DNA from: Halobacillus andaensis
GTDB lineage: Bacteria; Bacillota; Bacilli; Bacillales; Halobacillaceae
Length of the DNA stretch: 64,000 nucleotides
Direction of reading: 5' to 3'
Assembly: GCF_014636475.1 (NCBI RefSeq)
Contig: NZ_BMEL01000002.1
Span: 124,001-188,000, forward strand
A program made the position numbers and the translations under genes. The notes beneath the pieces were generated by a model, which saw nothing but the letters and a program-made list of their open reading frames with translations, ran no database searches and had not been told where the DNA came from. How positions within the stretch are numbered: position 1 is the first letter of the stretch; each line of letters starts with the position of its first letter. Below are positions 60,748 through 64,000 of this stretch, piece after piece.

Positions 60748-60963
60748 ATGGTTAGAAGAAAGAAAGATAAGTTAAGTGGAGAAAAATTTCTTTATTAAAT
60801 TGCTTCAGTAGCCCTGGCTTCTTGGTTGTTGCACTTTGCCACAAATCTAGATTTCTATGATGAAGAAAAGTTATATTCAGGCATAATTTTTATTTGTATA
60901 GCAGCACCTCTTTATGCCATCTGCGTTTTCGGATATTACCATTTAAATCGAAACAACTCATAA
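60748..60963 (+). pseudogene. Small membrane protein with an internal stop
   Basis: ATG 60748 reads VRRKKDKLSGEKFLY, a TAA at 60796-60798, then IASVALASWLLHFATNLDFY and YSGIIFICIAAPLYAICVFGYYHL to a stop at 60961-60963, all in one frame. Without the TAA it would be a 71-residue protein with two membrane helices. A single T substitution explains the loss. The surrounding gap 60283-61259 holds no other gene I can support. Confidence 0.5.
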
Positions 60964-61123
60964 GCAGGAAGTATTAGTTATATTGAAATCGAGTCTTCAG
61001 TTTAGGGGGCGAATGCTGCATAGTTTATTCGACCTCCTTTCAAAACTGAAAATGACTGGAAAGGTGTACATAAATAGACCAAATCCAAAGATGGTTTCCC
61101 AGTGAGTTCCTTATGAAATTCCA

Positions 61124-61163
61124 TTTTCAAGTATCTATATGATGGCTCATATCTACTTGAAAA
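61124..61163. repeat. Hairpin before the L,D-transpeptidase gene
   Basis: TTTTCAAGTA (61124-61133) pairs with TACTTGAAAA (61154-61163), with a further partly paired interior (TATATGA against TCATATC). It lies about 100 nt before the gene and could be an operator or leader hairpin. A TATAAT occurs at 61216-61221. Confidence 0.45.
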
Positions 61164-61259
61164 TTTCTATATTTCGACAGCCGCTTTCGACACTTTTTTC
61201 CCCATTTCCCGGAGTATAATATTTCCAAGCTAACTAAGGGAATTAATGGAGGAAAGAGA

Positions 61260-62006
61260 ATGCAGCTAAGAAAAATCGTGTTTGCATTAGGGATTTTGGG
61301 GATGAGTTTTAGTTTGATGGTAAAGCCGGCAGAGGCCGCACAGAACGAAGCAATTATTATTAACAAAAGTAACAACCAACTGGCTTTTTATGAAAAAGGT
61401 ACACTTGTGAAAGTGTTACCTGTAGCAACTGGAAAAACGAAAGGTTTAACGCCGGAAGGGAAATTTTCTCTCGTGAATAAGGTTAAAAACAGGCCATGGT
61501 ATAAAAAGAATATCCCAGGTGGTGATCCACGGAATCCATTAGGCGCAAGATGGCTAGGGCTCAAAGTACCGGGAGACTGGGGACATACCTCAGGAAATGT
61601 TTATGGAGTGCATGGAACAAATAATCCGTCCTCCATTGGAACTTACGCGTCCAACGGTTGTATTCGAATGTATAATAAAGATGTCATCTGGTTGTATGAC
61701 CGGGCAGATCATAATATTCCGGTCTATATTACAAGCGCTTCATCATCATTCCCGGCGTTAGCACAAAAATATGGGGTTGCCAAAGCCAAAAAAGTAGTCG
61801 CAGGATATGAAACCTTTAACGTCAACTTAAAGTATGGCAGTAAAGGAGATGCCGTGAAAATTTTACAGAAAAAACTCAGCATTACTGCTGATGGATCCTT
61901 TGGACCGCAGACTTTAAAGGCTGTAAAGAAATTTCAGAAGTCAAAAGGGTTAGTGGCTGATGGTATTGTAGGGCCTAAAACAAGGAAAGCATTATTCGGT
62001 AAATAA
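61260..62006 (+). CDS. Secreted L,D-transpeptidase (YkuD) with peptidoglycan-binding domain
   Basis: 248 residues. Signal peptide about 1-26 (IVFALGILGMSFSLMV, cleavage after AEA). YkuD domain about 30-160 with the catalytic motif VHGTNNPSSIGTYASNGCIRM (parts: HGTNNPSSIG and SNGCIRMYNKD; Cys nucleophile near 138). PG_binding_1 repeat about 190-247 (GDAVKILQKKL, ADGSFGPQTLKAVKKFQKSKG). It makes 3-3 crosslinks or attaches proteins to the wall. SD GGAGGAAAG. Monocistronic. Confidence 0.9.
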   Translation: MQLRKIVFALGILGMSFSLMVKPAEAAQNEAIIINKSNNQLAFYEKGTLVKVLPVATGKTKGLTPEGKFSLVNKVKNRPWYKKNIPGGDPRNPLGARWLGLKVPGDWGHTSGNVYGVHGTNNPSSIGTYASNGCIRMYNKDVIWLYDRADHNIPVYITSASSSFPALAQKYGVAKAKKVVAGYETFNVNLKYGSKGDAVKILQKKLSITADGSFGPQTLKAVKKFQKSKGLVADGIVGPKTRKALFGK

Positions 62007-62048
62007 AAGAATCAGTAAAATAGATGGGAAAGCTCTCCCTGAATGATA

Positions 62049-62094
62049 CCCCGAATTAAAGACATACTTAAAGAATGTCTATATTCGGGGTTTT
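62049..62094 (+). terminator. Terminator of the L,D-transpeptidase gene
   Basis: CCCCGAAT and AGACAT pair with ATGTCT and ATTCGGGG, followed by TTTT. The 270-nt gap after it shows nothing else before the FatR operator. Confidence 0.85.
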
Positions 62095-62321
62095 GTATGT
62101 TCAAAAAATCGAATACCCCTTTGTAATCTTGAAATCAGTCTTCATGAATCAGGGAGATCACTCAAGAAATATATATCTGCTGCTTGAGATAAGAAGAGTT
62201 AGAAGCACAATTGGAACAGAAGACAGACTTTGAGACCTTCTTTGCGGAAGCTCCCCAGCTCGCGAACGTTTTGAGTTATTTGTATGCTTGCACTGTATGG
62301 CAAGATGTACTAAACTGATTA

Positions 62322-62339
62322 GGAATGAATGTTCATTCC
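62322..62339. promoter_or_regulatory. FatR/BM3R1-type operator upstream of the repressor
   Basis: GGAATGAATGTTCATTCC is palindromic except for the central pair, matching the pattern of the BM3R1 operator (GGAATGAAC.GTTCATTCC). It suggests autoregulation. Confidence 0.7.
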
Positions 62340-62363
62340 GCGACAGAAGGAGGAAGGTTTCAG

Positions 62364-62939
62364 ATGCCAACATCCACAAGTAAACGTGATCATATCTTGC
62401 ATAGTGCGCTGACTTTATTTGCAGAACGTGGATTCGATGCCACAACGATTCCGATGATTGCCAATGATGCCAACGTGGGAGCAGGAACCATATATCGCTA
62501 TTTTGAGAACAAAGAGGTTCTCGTCAATACATTGTTTCAACATTATGTGACTTTGTTCACGAATACGCTGGAGGAAAATTATCCCCAAGACCATAGTATC
62601 CGTGATCAATTTCATCATTTGTTTCAAGGGATGGTTCGTTTCACAAATGAACATGAGCATGCCCTTTATTTCATAAAAACACATAATGCTGCTTACTTTC
62701 TTGACGATACGAGTCGAGAGCATTTTAATCATCTGCTGATGATTCTCCAGAATTTCATAGATGAGGGGAAAGAAGAAAAGCAAATCCGGGAGCTTCCATC
62801 GAAGGCGTTAATTGCTATTATATTTGGTGGTTTTCTTGAGCTTTTTAAATTGATTCGTGCAGGTGACATCGAAGCATCGGACGAATTATTGGCAGGCGTA
62901 GAGGAAAGCTGCTGGGACGCTGTGCGTCATCCTGAGTGA
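62364..62939 (+). CDS. fatR: FatR/BM3R1-type TetR repressor
   Basis: 191 residues from ATG 62364 (SD GAAGGAGGAAGG). TetR helix-turn-helix about 10-55: ILHSALTLFAERGFDATTIP and DANVGAGTIYRYFENKEVLV. In Bacillus megaterium and B. subtilis the homologues BM3R1 and FatR repress a fatty-acid-hydroxylating P450 and release DNA on binding fatty acids. The P450 gene follows 81 nt downstream and the operator palindromes lie before both genes, which supports the assignment. Confidence 0.85.
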   Translation: MPTSTSKRDHILHSALTLFAERGFDATTIPMIANDANVGAGTIYRYFENKEVLVNTLFQHYVTLFTNTLEENYPQDHSIRDQFHHLFQGMVRFTNEHEHALYFIKTHNAAYFLDDTSREHFNHLLMILQNFIDEGKEEKQIRELPSKALIAIIFGGFLELFKLIRAGDIEASDELLAGVEESCWDAVRHPE

Positions 62940-62967
62940 TGGGGCTCAGTTTTCTTCTCTAAGTTTA

Positions 62968-62985
62968 GGAATGAATATTCATTCC
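62968..62985. promoter_or_regulatory. FatR/BM3R1-type operator before the P450 gene
   Basis: GGAATGAATATTCATTCC is a perfect 18-bp palindrome, 35 nt before the P450 start. Confidence 0.75.
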
Positions 62986-63019
62986 GGTATTTTCAATTCC
63001 ATGAAAGAGGTGTTTGTTC

Positions 63020-64000
63020 ATGAATCATATAGAAAAACTTCCACAACCGAAATCCTATGGACCGCTCGGAAATTTACCGGGCATAGATAAAGAAAAACCC
63101 GTGCAATCGTTCATGAAGCATGCTCGGGAGCTTGGACCGATTTACCAATTTCATTTTCCAGGCCGGGTTAGCAACTTCGTTTCTAGTGCTCGTTTTGCTG
63201 CAGAAATCTGTGACGAAACGCGCTTTGATAAAAAATTGGGACCCGCCCTTCAAAAGGTACGCGCCTTTGGTGGAGATGGTTTGTTCACAAGTGAGACGGA
63301 GGAACCGAATTGGAAGAAAGCCCACAATATCTTGCTGCCTAGTTTCAGCCAGCAAGCGATGAAGGGGTATCATGAAAAAATGATCGATCTTGCTTCACAG
63401 CTGGTTCAAAAATGGGCCCGGCTTAATCCGAACGAGGAAGTTCATGTTCCGGATGACATGACACGCCTTACGCTGGACACGATCGGTTTGTGTGGATTCA
63501 ACTATCGTTTCAACAGCTTCTATCGTGAAGATTCTCATCCATTCGTAGAAAAAATGGTTCGTGCGATGGATGAATCGATGAGCCAGACGCAGCGGCTGGG
63601 TATTCAGGATAAGCTGATGGTCCGGTCTAAACGACAGTATAAAGAAGATATTGATTACATGTTCAATCTTGTCGATCAATTAATCGAAGAACGTAAACAA
63701 GCGGGTGATCAAGGAGAGGACGATTTACTTGCTCACATGTTGAAAGGAAAAGACCCTGAAACAGGGGAATCGCTGGATGATGAGAACATCCGATTTCAAA
63801 TCATCACATTCCTCATTGCCGGGCACGAAACAACGAGCGGTCTCCTTTCTTTTGCGACCTATTTTTTATTGAAACATCCTGAGAAATTACAGAAAGCCTA
63901 TCAAGAAGTGGATGAAGTGCTTGGTGATGATACGCCTTCTTATAAACAGGTGAAACAGTTGAAATATGTGCGGATGATCTTGAATGAAGCGTTACGATTA
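63020..64000 (+). CDS. CYP102A-type P450/P450 reductase (3' end outside window)
   Basis: The frame is open from ATG 63020 to the window end (327 residues). It is close to the P450 BM3 heme domain: [19 protein letters not shown] near the start, [20 protein letters not shown] near 88-107, [11 protein letters not shown], and the oxygen-binding I-helix [13 protein letters not shown] (about 261-273). BM3 enzymes hydroxylate medium- and long-chain fatty acids using a fused FAD/FMN reductase. The heme-ligand cysteine and the reductase half lie beyond the window. SD AAAGAGG. It is regulated by the FatR-type repressor. Confidence 0.9.
   Translation, partial: MNHIEKLPQPKSYGPLGNLPGIDKEKPVQSFMKHARELGPIYQFHFPGRVSNFVSSARFAAEICDETRFDKKLGPALQKVRAFGGDGLFTSETEEPNWKKAHNILLPSFSQQAMKGYHEKMIDLASQLVQKWARLNPNEEVHVPDDMTRLTLDTIGLCGFNYRFNSFYREDSHPFVEKMVRAMDESMSQTQRLGIQDKLMVRSKRQYKEDIDYMFNLVDQLIEERKQAGDQGEDDLLAHMLKGKDPETGESLDDENIRFQIITFLIAGHETTSGLLSFATYFLLKHPEKLQKAYQEVDEVLGDDTPSYKQVKQLKYVRMILNEALRL

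Overview
The window looks like chromosomal DNA from a spore-forming member of the Bacillaceae, probably a halotolerant genus related to Halobacillus or Thalassobacillus. The genus is inferred from gene content and protein style, not from a marker gene. Evidence for the family includes CwlJ and a YrzI-type small protein (sporulation), TreR/TreP, a BceRS-BceAB module, FatR with a CYP102-type P450, CcpA-type cre sites, and perfect copies of two Bacillus chromosome-organisation sites: parS (twice) and the Noc-binding site (once). The parS sites suggest that the segment lies in the origin half of the chromosome. No rRNA, tRNA, CRISPR array or complete insertion sequence was found.

Layout. 1-1.5 kb: AT-rich end of a probable defence or mobile island (helicase C-terminus, an unknown partner, a broken deaminase-like relic). 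1.6-5.7 kb: TreR, a GH63-like glycosidase and a trehalose-type PTS permease. 6.2-7.7 kb: malate:quinone oxidoreductase. 7.7-9.7 kb: a GIY-YIG/DUF2075 ATPase coupled to a MazG-like protein. 10-12.3 kb: an orphan phage replication module (DnaD-like protein, G39P-like loader, DnaB-like helicase). 13.6-17.3 kb: glycerate uptake and kinase with a CdaR-type regulator. 17.6-20.7 kb: a putative secreted-peptide cluster (83-residue peptide, ABC transporter, membrane protein, M50-like protease). 20.8-32 kb: CwlJ, an ArsR/MFS pair, and many small housekeeping or stress genes with an SLC13 carrier.

32.1-33.4 kb: a MerR-like coiled-coil DNA-binding protein in a region dense in CGATA/TATCG motifs. 33.4-41.4 kb: azoreductase, an oxidoreductase, MFS, a phosphatase, a lipase, Nudix, and two secreted or anchored unknowns. 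41.6-46.2 kb: the BceRS-BceAB peptide-antibiotic sensing and detoxification module. 46.2-48.7 kb: a thioesterase, a DUF421 protein and a ferritin-like/cupin fusion. 48.8-53 kb: beta-glucoside PTS, 6-phospho-beta-glucosidase and GntR regulator. 53.1-55.7 kb: RDD protein, ECF sigma factor with an unusual repeat-rich partner, and a YrzI-like peptide. 55.8-59 kb: ornithine-cyclodeaminase-like enzyme with a sodium:solute symporter. 59-64 kb: gene relics, a LysE exporter, an L,D-transpeptidase, FatR and the start of a P450 BM3-type gene that runs off the window.

The least explained features are two five-unit tandem arrays with an exact 20-nt period but different cores (46201-46300 and 53661-53760), the peptide cluster whose small gene is bracketed by a perfect 19-bp inverted repeat, and the CGATA-motif/coiled-coil locus. 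Several small genes are visibly decayed (relics near 1.3, 13.3, 26.3, 59.1 and 60.8 kb).
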